NCBI GenBank assembly: GCA_016280635.1
Contig: JAEEHC010000044.1
Location: 1-41,561 of the forward strand
Reading direction: 5' to 3'
Length of the DNA: 41,561 nucleotides
DNA from: Erysipelotrichaceae bacterium
GTDB lineage: Bacteria > Bacillota_I > Bacilli_A > Erysipelotrichales > Erysipelotrichaceae
Part shown: one piece after another, positions 7,067 through 15,882 of the stretch
Numbering within the stretch: the stretch's first letter is position 1
Layout: each line of letters opens with the position of its first letter
Program-made: the position numbers and the translations under genes
Notes under the pieces: generated by a model
What the model was told of the DNA's origin: nothing
Database searches by the model: none
What the model saw: only the letters and a program-made list of their open reading frames with translations

Positions 7067-8386
7067 ATGGAAATCAAGAAACCCAAGTTGAATATCAAGT
7101 GGAAGGCAATCAGATGGAATGCGGTCATTCCCATGTTCATCTGCGCTTTTCTGATCATCTATCTGCTGGTTTCCCTGATCATCGGGCTGTTCTTCAAGGG
7201 CGGCAAGGACATGGACATCTACCGGATCGGCAAGTACAGCGGCCGGCAGACCTATGAAATGATCAAAAAGGAAGACCGCAATAATCCCGTTCCCGTCTAT
7301 GACTACAATTTCTACGGGGAATCCCTGAATCTCTACTTTGACTATTACAGCCTGGATCTGCCCTACAGCAACACCCTGCGCGACAAGACCATCGTGCTGA
7401 AGGATTTCTGTTCCGATAAGGTCATCACTCTGGAAGGCTTCAGCGACAAGGCTGATGGCCAGATCGACCTGGCCGGCTTGCCGGATGGCTTCTATGGCGT
7501 CTATTTGCTGGAAGGGGAGATCAGTGAACGCGTCTACCTGAACCAGACCGTCAGCTTTGACGATGAATTCCATACCGTCTTGCGTAATGGCAACAGCCGT
7601 CACATCGAATTACTGGCCAATAAGGCCCTGTTTGACCCGGCTGATGCCCAGGAATCCCTGCTGGACCGCGACTATCTCTACATCAAGGTGGAAACTGACG
7701 CGGCCGAAGCCTACAGTCAGTATGACATTGCCATCATGACTTCCCCGGCCATGAGCGGTGACGCTGCCGTCAGCCCCAAGGGGGAGGAAAAAAACGGCAT
7801 CGTGGAATCCGAGCAGATGTACCAGCTGGCCCAGGCTGTTTCCGAAAAGCTGACCGCGGCCGGCTATAAGGTCCTGATACTCAAGGACAGCCATGACGAG
7901 AATACCATCTACTACGGTACGGAGGGCTTACTGAAAAGAGCCGTTGACGCCGGCGTCAAGTACATGATCCATCTGGACATGGAGATCGACAGCACCATCC
8001 CCGGAGTCATCTACTCCAACTACACTACCAACAGCTTTGCCCGCAGCATCTTCACCAGACTGATGAATGCCACGGAACTGTTCAGCGACGAAAGCCGGCT
8101 GCACCCCTGCAAGCTGGTGACCAGTTCGCTGCTGAATGACGGGCTGACCTATGATCAGGACTGGGTCATCCGTGAAGCCGGCGGGGCCGTGTTGGGAGGC
8201 GGCCGTTTCTCCGCTACCAGCGCCAGAAACGCTTCCTTTGAGGCCAACAATGTCTATGGCATCAATACGGTCAGCATCAGGCTGTGCAACATCAGAGACA
8301 AGGCAGCCGTGGAAAGATGGCTGAACAATAAGGATGCCGCTGCCGGCGCGATTGCCGAAGGAATCATTGAATATCTTAAGAAGTAA
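7067..8386 (+). CDS. Membrane-anchored degenerate N-acetylmuramoyl-L-alanine amidase-like protein
   Basis: A 439-aa protein with one transmembrane segment (residues about 20-43), an extracytoplasmic region of unknown fold (about 50-215), and a C-terminal stretch that follows the Amidase_3 pattern: DIAIMTSPAMSG (220-231), ESEQMYQLAQAVSEKLTAAGYKVLILKD (247-274), MIHLDM (300-305) and VSIRLCNIRD with EGIIEYLKK at the end. The first zinc histidine (normally in DxGHGG) is missing, and the last glutamate region reads SIRLCN instead of a vLvElGF-type strand; E247 and H302 remain. So the fold is likely kept while peptidoglycan cleavage is doubtful. Start has AGGAGG 9 bases upstream. Confidence 0.6.
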   Translation: MEIKKPKLNIKWKAIRWNAVIPMFICAFLIIYLLVSLIIGLFFKGGKDMDIYRIGKYSGRQTYEMIKKEDRNNPVPVYDYNFYGESLNLYFDYYSLDLPYSNTLRDKTIVLKDFCSDKVITLEGFSDKADGQIDLAGLPDGFYGVYLLEGEISERVYLNQTVSFDDEFHTVLRNGNSRHIELLANKALFDPADAQESLLDRDYLYIKVETDAAEAYSQYDIAIMTSPAMSGDAAVSPKGEEKNGIVESEQMYQLAQAVSEKLTAAGYKVLILKDSHDENTIYYGTEGLLKRAVDAGVKYMIHLDMEIDSTIPGVIYSNYTTNSFARSIFTRLMNATELFSDESRLHPCKLVTSSLLNDGLTYDQDWVIREAGGAVLGGGRFSATSARNASFEANNVYGINTVSIRLCNIRDKAAVERWLNNKDAAAGAIAEGIIEYLKK

Positions 8387-8396
8387 TTGAATCAGC

Positions 8397-10253
8397 ATGT
8401 TATTAAAATTGAAAAACGTCACCAAGCAGTTTTCCGGAGAGGACCTGTTTGTCGACGCCAGCCTGGAAATCAAGAACAATGAAAAGGTTGCCATTATCGG
8501 CCGGAACGGTTGCGGTAAGACAACCCTTTTAAGGTTGATAACCGGGGAATATGAGCCTGATAAGGGCGAAGTTATCAGAACCTCCGGTCTGACGCTGGGC
8601 TATCTGTCCCAGAAGGCCTTTGAGGATGAAGCGATGACGGTCCGCCAGGCCTTTGACCAGATGTACCAGGGCCTTCTGAAGGTCAGGGAAGAGATGGATG
8701 AGATCGCCGCTCAGCTGGAAAAGCACTATGACGAAAAGCTGCTCAGCCGTTATTCCGGCCTGCAGGAATACTTTGAAATGCAGGACGGCTATAACTACAA
8801 CCAGCAGCAGCTCACTCTGTTTACCCGCTTCGGGTTCTCCCTTGATGATCTGGACAGGCCGATATCATCCTTCTCCGGCGGTCAGAAGACCAAGATCGGC
8901 TTCGTCAAGCTGTTACTGACCAAGCCGGACATCCTGCTATTGGACGAGCCGACCAATCATCTGGACATGCAGACCATCGAATGGCTGGAAGGCTATCTGA
9001 AGAAATACCCCAAGGCCATCATCCTGGTCTCCCATGACCGGATGTTCATCGACAAGGTGGCCTCGGAGATCTATGAGTTTGAGTTCGGCCAGCTGAACCA
9101 TTACGTTGGAAACTACACCAGTTACATAGAGCAGAAGAAACAGCTGTTTCTCTCCCAGCAGTCCGCCTACCGCCATCAGCAGATGGAGATCAAGCGGCTG
9201 GAGGAACAGATCGAGAAGTTCCGCTATAAAAAGAACAAGGCAGCCTTTGCCCAGTCCAAGATCAGATATCTGGAACGGATGGAGCGCATTGAGAAACCGC
9301 GCTCTGACCAGCGGAAACTGAAACTCCACTTTGAAAGCAATATCCGCGGCGGAAATCAGGTTCTGACCGTGGATAATCTGACCATCGGTTATGACCGGCC
9401 GCTGTGCACGGTCAGTTTCCAGCTGACCAACGGCCAGCGATTGGCCATCATCGGTCCCAATGGGTTGGGAAAGAGTACTCTGGTCAAGACCCTGATGGGT
9501 CAGATCGAGGCGCTCTCCGGGGAATTCATGTACGGCCATCAGATCGAGGTGGCTTACTTTGACCAGCAGCTGGCTCAGATCGACTCGCAGAAGACGGTCC
9601 TGGAAGAGCTGTGGGATCTCTATCCGGAATATGACCATACGGCCATCCGCAAGATCCTGGGAGCTTTCCTGTTTACCGCCGATGATGTCTTCAAGCAGTG
9701 CAACGTGCTTTCCGGTGGAGAAAAGGTACGCCTGGCTCTGGCCAAGATGATGCTTTCCCATGCCAATCTGCTGATTCTGGACGAACCGACCAACCATCTG
9801 GACATTGCCGGCAAGGAAGCTCTGGAAGATGCCCTGATGGAGTATGACGGCACCATCGTCTTCGTTTCCCATGACCGCTATTTCATTAAGAAACTGGCCC
9901 AGCAGATCCTTTACATTGAAGGAGACAGCACAAAACTGTATAAGCTCAATTATGAGGAATACCTCGATAAGATCAGGGGCATCGAGCCGGCCAGAAAAAA
10001 GGAAGAAGAAGTGTCCCCGAAGAAGGAAACGGTTCTGGATGCCAAGACCCAGCGGGAAAACGCCAAGAAGGCCGCGGCTTTGGAAAGGCAGATCAGCCGG
10101 GCTGAAGAGCAGCTGGAACAGCTGAGAGCCCTGCGCTTTGAGGAAGAGTATTATCACGACTATCAGAAGATGAATCAGCTTAACGAGCAGATCGATGACA
10201 AGCATAATGAGATCGCCCGGCTGATGGAAGAGTGGGAGCAGTATGCAGGTTGA
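8397..10253 (+). CDS. ABC-F family ATPase (ribosome-associated type)
   Basis: A 618-aa protein with two ATP-binding cassettes and no membrane segment, the ABC-F layout of translation factors and ribosome-protection proteins. Domain 1 has GRNGCGKTT, FSGGQKTK and DEPTNHLD; domain 2 has GPNGLGKST, LSGGEKVR and DEPTNHLD, both followed by SHDR. The interdomain linker (about 235-310) is long, basic and helical, and a C-terminal coiled coil (about 555-615) matches the Uup/YdiF branch. Nothing in the sequence marks it as an antibiotic-resistance protein, and housekeeping use is more likely. It starts 10 bp after the amidase-like gene, without a strong ribosome site. Confidence 0.9.
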   Translation: MLLKLKNVTKQFSGEDLFVDASLEIKNNEKVAIIGRNGCGKTTLLRLITGEYEPDKGEVIRTSGLTLGYLSQKAFEDEAMTVRQAFDQMYQGLLKVREEMDEIAAQLEKHYDEKLLSRYSGLQEYFEMQDGYNYNQQQLTLFTRFGFSLDDLDRPISSFSGGQKTKIGFVKLLLTKPDILLLDEPTNHLDMQTIEWLEGYLKKYPKAIILVSHDRMFIDKVASEIYEFEFGQLNHYVGNYTSYIEQKKQLFLSQQSAYRHQQMEIKRLEEQIEKFRYKKNKAAFAQSKIRYLERMERIEKPRSDQRKLKLHFESNIRGGNQVLTVDNLTIGYDRPLCTVSFQLTNGQRLAIIGPNGLGKSTLVKTLMGQIEALSGEFMYGHQIEVAYFDQQLAQIDSQKTVLEELWDLYPEYDHTAIRKILGAFLFTADDVFKQCNVLSGGEKVRLALAKMMLSHANLLILDEPTNHLDIAGKEALEDALMEYDGTIVFVSHDRYFIKKLAQQILYIEGDSTKLYKLNYEEYLDKIRGIEPARKKEEEVSPKKETVLDAKTQRENAKKAAALERQISRAEEQLEQLRALRFEEEYYHDYQKMNQLNEQIDDKHNEIARLMEEWEQYAG

Positions 10254-10878
10254 GTATGTCGTAAAGCGCTCCTGGCGTAAGAGTACGGCGCTGAAGATAA
10301 AGGACGGTAAACTGTACGTCTACGCTTCCTATCTGACCACTGACGCTCAGATCGAAAAGCTGATCCTCTCCCACCAGCGCTGGATCACCAACAACCTGAC
10401 CAGACAGCGCATCAACCTGAATTACGATCTGGAAAAGGATGACATGATCTGGATCCTGGGCAAGGGCTACCGACTGACGGTCCATACCGGCTGCCGGAAG
10501 AATCTGGTCATAAATGATGACGAACTCATCCTGGAAGGCCGCAGCCTGACCAGCGTTTCCGCTGACCTGCGGGACTACCTCTGCCAGATCGTTGACCGGG
10601 AGGTCCGACAGATAAAGGCACAGCTGGGACTGGACTTTACGGTCAGCTACCGCCGCTACAAGAGCCGCTGGGGCTGCTGCTACCACAGCCGCAACACCAT
10701 CGTACTCAATTATCTTCTCGGCTGTACCCCCTTGGGCTGCATCCGGGAGGTCATCTATCATGAGATCTGCCACTTCAGGGAGCACAATCACCAGAAGGGC
10801 TTTTATGATCAGCTGCAGCGACTCTGCCCGGATTACCGCAAGTGGGTCAGAGAACTGAAAAAGTATTCAATTGAATAA
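10243..10878 (+). CDS. YgjP-like (DUF45) zinc metallopeptidase
   Basis: A 211-aa cytoplasmic protein of the DUF45/YgjP metallopeptidase family. The catalytic motif is YHEICHFREHNH (HExxH, about residues 172-183), preceded by the family signature RYKSRWGCCY and NTIVLNYLLGCTPLGCIREVIYHE. The natural substrate of this family is not firmly established. It overlaps the end of the ABC-F gene by 11 bp, so the two are translationally coupled. It is followed by a separate promoter for the phosphofructokinase. Confidence 0.85.
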   Translation: MQVEYVVKRSWRKSTALKIKDGKLYVYASYLTTDAQIEKLILSHQRWITNNLTRQRINLNYDLEKDDMIWILGKGYRLTVHTGCRKNLVINDDELILEGRSLTSVSADLRDYLCQIVDREVRQIKAQLGLDFTVSYRRYKSRWGCCYHSRNTIVLNYLLGCTPLGCIREVIYHEICHFREHNHQKGFYDQLQRLCPDYRKWVRELKKYSIE

Positions 10879-10888
10879 CAAAAAGTGC

Positions 10889-10918
10889 TAAAATGTTTAT
10901 GCAAAAACATTAGGAGGA
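10889..10918 (+). promoter_or_regulatory. -10, leader hairpin and strong ribosome site of the phosphofructokinase gene
   Basis: TAAAAT at 10889-10894 is a probable -10 with a weak TTCAAT 16 bp upstream. A 7-bp stem AATGTTT (10892-10898) / AAACATT (10905-10911) sits between it and AGGAGG (10913-10918). The ribosome site decides the start at 10924 over an upstream in-frame TTG at 10885. Confidence 0.5.
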
Positions 10919-10923
10919 TTATT

Positions 10924-12126
10924 ATGGGAAATTTATTAGTTGCTCAGTCAGGCGGACCGACCAGCGTCATCAATGCCACCGTTGCCGGTGTCATTCAGGC
11001 TAATCAGTTAAATCCGATCTATGAGCACGTTTACGGCGGCTTGCACGGCATCGAGGGCATCCTGAATGAGGAATTCGTTGACCTCACCAATCTCCCCGAT
11101 TTCAGCATCCAGCTGCTGAAGCAGACCTGCGCCAGCGCACTTGGTTCCTGCCGTTACAAACTGAAGAGAGACAATGTTGAAGACTTCCAGAAGATCATCG
11201 CCATCATGGATGCCTACAACATTGACACCATGATCTATACCGGCGGCAATGACTCCATGGATACCGTGGCTGCCTTAAGCGAATACGCTGCCGAACATCA
11301 CATCACCAATCACCGTTTCATCGGCTGCCCGAAGACCGTTGACAACGACCTGGTCATCACTGACCACTGCCCGGGCTACGCTTCCGCAGCCAAGTTCATG
11401 GTAAACGTTGCCAAGACTACCTGGCTGGACGTCAATGTCTACACCAGACAGGAAGTCTTCATTCTGGAGACCATGGGCAGAGATGCCGGCTGGCTGGCCG
11501 CTTCTGCCGTTCTGTGCGGCAAGGTCGACCTGCTGGTCTTACCGGAAGTCGTCTTCGATAAGGAAAAGTTCCTGGCCGAAGTAAAGAAGTGCATCGATGC
11601 CAAGAACAAGTGCTACATCGTCGTCTCCGAAGGCGCCAGATTCGCTGACGGAACCTACCTGGCTGCCGGCGAAGCCAAGAACGACGGTTTCGGCCATGCC
11701 ATCTTAGGCGGAGCCGGAAACGCGGTCAAGAACATGATCCTGGAATCCGGCGTTGCCAAGAGAGCCAAGGTTCAGGACATGAGCACCCTGCAGAGATGCT
11801 ACAGCCCCTGCCAGTCCAAGACTGACGTTGAGGAATCCTTCCGCTTAGGCATGTCTGCTCACATGCACTCCATGGATCCGACCTTCACCGGCAAGATGGT
11901 CGCTGTCAAGCGCCCGGAGGAAGGCCCGTACAACCCGATCTTCTTCACCGTCGATGCCAAGGATGTTGCCAACTTCGTCAAGCACGTTCCGGCTGAATGG
12001 ATCCTTGATGACTATCACGGCATGACGCAGGAATTCTATGATTACTGCACACCGCTGATCCAGGGTGAACCCGACCTGATCATGGACAACGGCTCCATCG
12101 CTCAGATCGAACCGTTCTATCTGTAA
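10924..12126 (+). CDS. Pyrophosphate-type 6-phosphofructokinase
   Basis: Glycolytic phosphofructokinase of 400 aa. Phosphoryl-donor motifs point to pyrophosphate: PKTVDND (lysine where ATP-dependent enzymes have glycine in PGTIDND) and TGGNDSMDT instead of GGDGS. The usual family regions follow: ETMGRDAGWLAA, PEVVFDKEKF, and DMSTLQRCYSPCQSKTD near residue 280. The first aspartate of the GGDD signature is asparagine here, a variant I believe is common in related Firmicutes. If it uses PPi the reaction is reversible. The ATG at 10924 is supported by AGGAGG. A strong terminator follows, so it is monocistronic. Confidence 0.9.
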   Translation: MGNLLVAQSGGPTSVINATVAGVIQANQLNPIYEHVYGGLHGIEGILNEEFVDLTNLPDFSIQLLKQTCASALGSCRYKLKRDNVEDFQKIIAIMDAYNIDTMIYTGGNDSMDTVAALSEYAAEHHITNHRFIGCPKTVDNDLVITDHCPGYASAAKFMVNVAKTTWLDVNVYTRQEVFILETMGRDAGWLAASAVLCGKVDLLVLPEVVFDKEKFLAEVKKCIDAKNKCYIVVSEGARFADGTYLAAGEAKNDGFGHAILGGAGNAVKNMILESGVAKRAKVQDMSTLQRCYSPCQSKTDVEESFRLGMSAHMHSMDPTFTGKMVAVKRPEEGPYNPIFFTVDAKDVANFVKHVPAEWILDDYHGMTQEFYDYCTPLIQGEPDLIMDNGSIAQIEPFYL

Positions 12127-12144
12127 AATCCGATCAGATGACCA

Positions 12145-12172
12145 AAGCCTTCCCCAAGAGGAAGGCTTTTTT
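12145..12172 (+). terminator. Rho-independent terminator after the phosphofructokinase gene
   Basis: Perfect 9-bp stem AAGCCTTCC/GGAAGGCTT with a 6-base loop, followed by TTTT. Confidence 0.95.
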
Positions 12173-12173
12173 G

Positions 12174-12182
12174 TGCTATACT
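12174..12182 (+). promoter_or_regulatory. Extended -10 promoter of mnmG
   Basis: TGCTATACT is an extended -10 immediately after the terminator. The predicted transcript would start close to the first ATG at 12191, so the second ATG at 12200 may be the one used. Confidence 0.55.
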
Positions 12183-12190
12183 GTTGAAGG

Positions 12191-14083
12191 ATGAAAGACA
12201 TGAAAACGAAAGATGTAATCGTAGTAGGCGGCGGACACGCCGGCATCGAAGCAGCATTGGCCTGCGCCAGAAGGGGACTGAAGACAGTCCTCTGTTCGCT
12301 GGATAAAAACTGGATGGCTTCAATGCCCTGCAACCCCTCCATCGGCGGACCGGCCAAGGGAGTAGTGGTCAGGGAAATTGACGCTCTGGGCGGCCAGATG
12401 GGCAAGAGTGCTGACGCAACCGCGCTGCAGTTCAAGATGCTCAATACGACCAAGGGACCGGGAGTCCGTTCCTTAAGAGTCCAGTCAGATAAGATCGCCT
12501 ACAAGAAATACATGCAGGACATCTGCCTTCACCAGCCTAATCTGGAAGTCAGGGAATGCGTCGTGGAAAAGGTACTGGCGCAGGACGGCAAGGTCAGGGG
12601 CATCCGGACAGCCGATGGCGAAGAAATGCTCTGCCGGGCTTTGATCCTGACCACCGGAACCTACATGTCGGCCAAGGTCATGATCTCTGACCACATCACC
12701 TACGAAGGCCCCGATCATCAGAAGACGACCTTCAGCCTTTCGCAATCGCTCAGAGACCTGGGCTTTAGGACCTTCCGGCTCAAGACCGGCACCCCGGCCC
12801 GCATCAAGACCGATTCGATTGACTTCTCCAAGGCGTCGCTGGAACCGGGTAATGATGAGTGCGAAGCCTTCAGTTATGAAACCGAAAGAGTTACCCCGCT
12901 GAAGCAGCAGATACCATGTTATCTGATCTATACCCAGCCGGAAACTCATGAAATAATCAGAGCCAACCTGCAGCGCTCCAGCATGTATTCCGGTGTCGTT
13001 GAAGGCGTTGGCCCCCGCTACTGCCCCTCCATCGAGGACAAGATCGTCCGCTTTGCCGACAAGGAAAGGCATCAGCTTTTTCTGGAGCCGGAATCGCTTT
13101 CCCTGGATACCACTTATGTTCAGGGCTTTTCCACCTCGATGCCCTATGATGTACAGGAACGGATGTTAAGAAGCCTGCCGGGCTTTGAAAACTGCGTGAT
13201 TGAGAAATACGCCTATGCGATCGAATATGATGCCGTTGACCCGCTGCAGCTTAAGCCGACTCTGGAAACCAAGCTGATCGAGAACCTCTTTACCGCCGGT
13301 CAGATCAACGGAACCAGCGGTTATGAGGAAGCGGCTGGCCAGGGCCTGATGGCCGGCATCAATGCCGCCAACAAGCTGTTAGGCCTGAGACCTCTGGTCT
13401 TAAGAAGAGATGAGGCCTACATCGGGGTCATGATCGATGATCTGGTAACCAAGGGAACCAGAGAACCCTACCGGCTGCTGACTTCAAGAGCGGAATACCG
13501 GCTGTTATTAAGGCATGACAACGCTGACCAGCGACTTACCGAATACGGCCATGAATTCGGCCTGATCAGCGATGAGCGCTATCAGAAGTATCGCCAGAAG
13601 GTTGAGGCTCTGCAGAAACTCAAGGATCAGCTGGCTGCCTGCCGTCTGGAGGCGGATGAAGAATTGCTGAACTATCTGGCGGAAAGAGGCTATCAGGAAA
13701 ACCTGGGTGCGTACAATGCTCTGGAGCTGGTACGCCGTCCCCACGTGGAAACGGCTTTCGTGGCTGAAAAGTGCGCCTTGCCGATCAGTGAACAAATGGC
13801 CAGACAGCTGGACATTGAGATCAAGTTTGAGGGTTACATTGCCAAGGCCAGAAGAGAGGCGGTGAATCTGCAGAAGATGGAAAGCCAGTATCTGCCGGCC
13901 GATCTGGATTACAGCGCCATGGACAATCTCTCTCTGGAAGCCAAGCAGAAACTGCAGGAAGTAAGGCCGCTGACCATGGGGCAGGCTTCCCGCATTTCCG
14001 GGGTCAACCCGGCTGACATCATTACCATCTCCATCTACCTCAGGCAGATGAAGGATAACCGCGAACATAAGACAGGAGAATAA
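12191..14083 (+). CDS. mnmG: tRNA uridine-5-carboxymethylaminomethyl modification enzyme MnmG
   Basis: FAD-dependent enzyme that, with MnmE, modifies the wobble uridine of several tRNAs. The 630-aa protein has the FAD-binding GGGHAGIEAA (residues 11-20), MPCNPSIGGPAKG, RTFRLKTGTPARI, and the C-terminal INGTSGYEEAAGQGLMAGINAA, all diagnostic. Length is normal. Starts at 12191 and 12200 are both possible; GAAGG at 12185-12189 fits the second better. mnmE is not in this window. The next gene begins 3 bp after the stop, so the mannose-6-phosphate isomerase gene is probably co-transcribed. Confidence 0.97.
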   Translation: MKDMKTKDVIVVGGGHAGIEAALACARRGLKTVLCSLDKNWMASMPCNPSIGGPAKGVVVREIDALGGQMGKSADATALQFKMLNTTKGPGVRSLRVQSDKIAYKKYMQDICLHQPNLEVRECVVEKVLAQDGKVRGIRTADGEEMLCRALILTTGTYMSAKVMISDHITYEGPDHQKTTFSLSQSLRDLGFRTFRLKTGTPARIKTDSIDFSKASLEPGNDECEAFSYETERVTPLKQQIPCYLIYTQPETHEIIRANLQRSSMYSGVVEGVGPRYCPSIEDKIVRFADKERHQLFLEPESLSLDTTYVQGFSTSMPYDVQERMLRSLPGFENCVIEKYAYAIEYDAVDPLQLKPTLETKLIENLFTAGQINGTSGYEEAAGQGLMAGINAANKLLGLRPLVLRRDEAYIGVMIDDLVTKGTREPYRLLTSRAEYRLLLRHDNADQRLTEYGHEFGLISDERYQKYRQKVEALQKLKDQLAACRLEADEELLNYLAERGYQENLGAYNALELVRRPHVETAFVAEKCALPISEQMARQLDIEIKFEGYIAKARREAVNLQKMESQYLPADLDYSAMDNLSLEAKQKLQEVRPLTMGQASRISGVNPADIITISIYLRQMKDNREHKTGE

Positions 14084-14086
14084 CGC

Positions 14087-15823
14087 ATGAATCCAACCAG
14101 AAAATCAAACTACGATAAGTTTCCGACCATTGAGGTAAAGGGCTTCGATGAAGAAGCCTTCAGAGGATATCGCGACATTGTCAGTGAGGTCACCAAGGCC
14201 AGCCCGCAGATCGTCTGCATCGAGTGTTACCCGGGAGTCCGCGTTGAGGAGATCGGTGAAGCCTTCCGCTGTTACTGGAATCCGACGATGATCATCGACA
14301 GTCGAGACATTTTCTTTGATACCGATGTGCTGAATGAAAAGATGGCCAGCCATCTTACCTCTGACAGGGTCAGGGGCGTCATGTATTACGGCTCGGTTAC
14401 CGACTTCATTGATCTGGCCCGGTTGGAACAGTGCCGCCGTAAGGTAAGCGAAGGCGGCGGCCGGATTTTGATCATTGGTTTTGGTGCCTCCCTGATCAGC
14501 CGCGGTGACGTGCTGGTATATGCCGATTTGACCCGCTGGCAGGCGCAGCTGCGCTACCGGGCCGGGGAATGCAACTTCAAGCAGCACAACGCTGATGAAG
14601 ATCCTCTGATCAAAAATAAGCGGGGCTACTTCATTGAATGGCGGATCGCCGATAAACTGAAGGTCTCCCTGCTGGAGGACATTGATTACTATCTGGATAC
14701 TGAAGAAGAATATGAACCGGCGCTGATCAGTGGCCGGGGACTGCTGGCAGCCCTGAGGCTGACGGCTAAGCGGCCTTTCCGGCTGGTTCCCTACTTTGAC
14801 CCCGGTGTCTGGGGCGGACAGTGGATGAAGGAAGTCTGCGATCTGGACCGCTCCCGGAAGAACTATGCCTGGAGTTTTGACGGGGTTCCCGAAGAAAACG
14901 CCCTGCGCTTCAGCTTTGGTGGGATCATCATCAACAGCCCGGCCATGAACCTGGTCAAGTACCAGCCCAGAGAACTATTGGGCGGCAAGACCTTCTCCCG
15001 CTTCGGGGCGGAATACCCGATCCGCTTTGACTTCCTGGATACCATTGGCGGACAGAACCTCTCCCTGCAGGTACATCCGACGACCGAATACATCCGCAGC
15101 AAGTTCGGCATGCCCTACACTCAGGATGAGAGTTACTACATCCTGGATGCTGAAGAGGGCGGCGGCGTTTATCTGGGCGTAAAGGAAGGCATTGATCCTG
15201 AAGAGATGATCAGAGATCTCAAGGAAGCCCAACAGGGTTTGCATCGCTTCCATGATGAAAAGTACATTAACCGCTTTCCGGCTAAGAAGCACGACCATTT
15301 CCTGATTCCGGCCGGAACGATCCACTGCTCCAGCGCCGGGACCATGGTGCTGGAAATCAGCGCCACTCCTTACATCTTTACCTTCAAGCTGTGGGACTGG
15401 GACCGTCTGGGATTGGACGGTCTGCCCAGGCCGATCCACATTGAAGATGGCGAAAAGGTCATTGACTGGAGCCGGGATACCAAGTGGGTAAAGGAAAATC
15501 TGGTCTGCCATTTTGAGACCATTCATGATGGTGAAGATTATCAGGAAGTGAAGACCGGCCTTCATGAGCTGGAGTTCATTGAGACCAGGGTGATTACTTC
15601 CCGTAAAGAAACTACGCATTGCACCGGTGGCGAAGTCAATCAGCTTAACCTGGTTGAAGGAGAGGAAGTTGATGTCATTTCTCCCGATGGCCGCTTTGAA
15701 CCTTTCCGGGTCCATTATGCCGAGACCTTCATCATTCCGGCATCCATTGACCGTTATGTCATCAGGCCGGTTCAGCCAGGGGCGGAATATAAGGTCGTCA
15801 AGGCCTGTGTCCGTTTTGGCTGA
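14087..15823 (+). CDS. Class I mannose-6-phosphate isomerase with an N-terminal kinase-like domain
   Basis: A 578-aa fusion. Residues about 225-578 are a class I phosphomannose isomerase, which interconverts mannose-6-phosphate and fructose-6-phosphate with a zinc ion; likely ligands are Q328 and H330 in LSLQVHP, E348 in TQDESYYIL, and H413 in IPAGTIHCS. Residues about 35-205 resemble a nucleoside- or uridine-kinase-like P-loop domain in strand order (QIVCIECYPGVRVEEI, then MIIDSRDIFF, RILIIGFGASL, VLVYADLTRWQAQLRYR), but the Walker A is degenerate, without GKT/S. Kinase activity is therefore doubtful. It follows mnmG by 3 bp and ends at a hairpin terminator. Confidence 0.8.
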   Translation: MNPTRKSNYDKFPTIEVKGFDEEAFRGYRDIVSEVTKASPQIVCIECYPGVRVEEIGEAFRCYWNPTMIIDSRDIFFDTDVLNEKMASHLTSDRVRGVMYYGSVTDFIDLARLEQCRRKVSEGGGRILIIGFGASLISRGDVLVYADLTRWQAQLRYRAGECNFKQHNADEDPLIKNKRGYFIEWRIADKLKVSLLEDIDYYLDTEEEYEPALISGRGLLAALRLTAKRPFRLVPYFDPGVWGGQWMKEVCDLDRSRKNYAWSFDGVPEENALRFSFGGIIINSPAMNLVKYQPRELLGGKTFSRFGAEYPIRFDFLDTIGGQNLSLQVHPTTEYIRSKFGMPYTQDESYYILDAEEGGGVYLGVKEGIDPEEMIRDLKEAQQGLHRFHDEKYINRFPAKKHDHFLIPAGTIHCSSAGTMVLEISATPYIFTFKLWDWDRLGLDGLPRPIHIEDGEKVIDWSRDTKWVKENLVCHFETIHDGEDYQEVKTGLHELEFIETRVITSRKETTHCTGGEVNQLNLVEGEEVDVISPDGRFEPFRVHYAETFIIPASIDRYVIRPVQPGAEYKVVKACVRFG

Positions 15824-15846
15824 GATGGAACGGTAATAAGCGAAAG

Positions 15847-15870
15847 AGACCGCTGACAAAGGCGGTCTTT
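15847..15870. terminator. Terminator between convergent genes
   Basis: Stem AGACCGC/GCGGTCT with an 8-base loop and TTT on the plus strand. On the minus strand the stem is followed by CTTTCG. It can serve both the isomerase gene and the convergent ORF6N gene. Confidence 0.75.
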
Positions 15871-15882
15871 ATGATGGGAAAA

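Noticed and set aside
8937-10205. A 422-codon open frame on the minus strand
   Set aside because: It is antisense to the ABC-F gene, has low-complexity hydrophobic translation and no ribosome site; a frame shadow.
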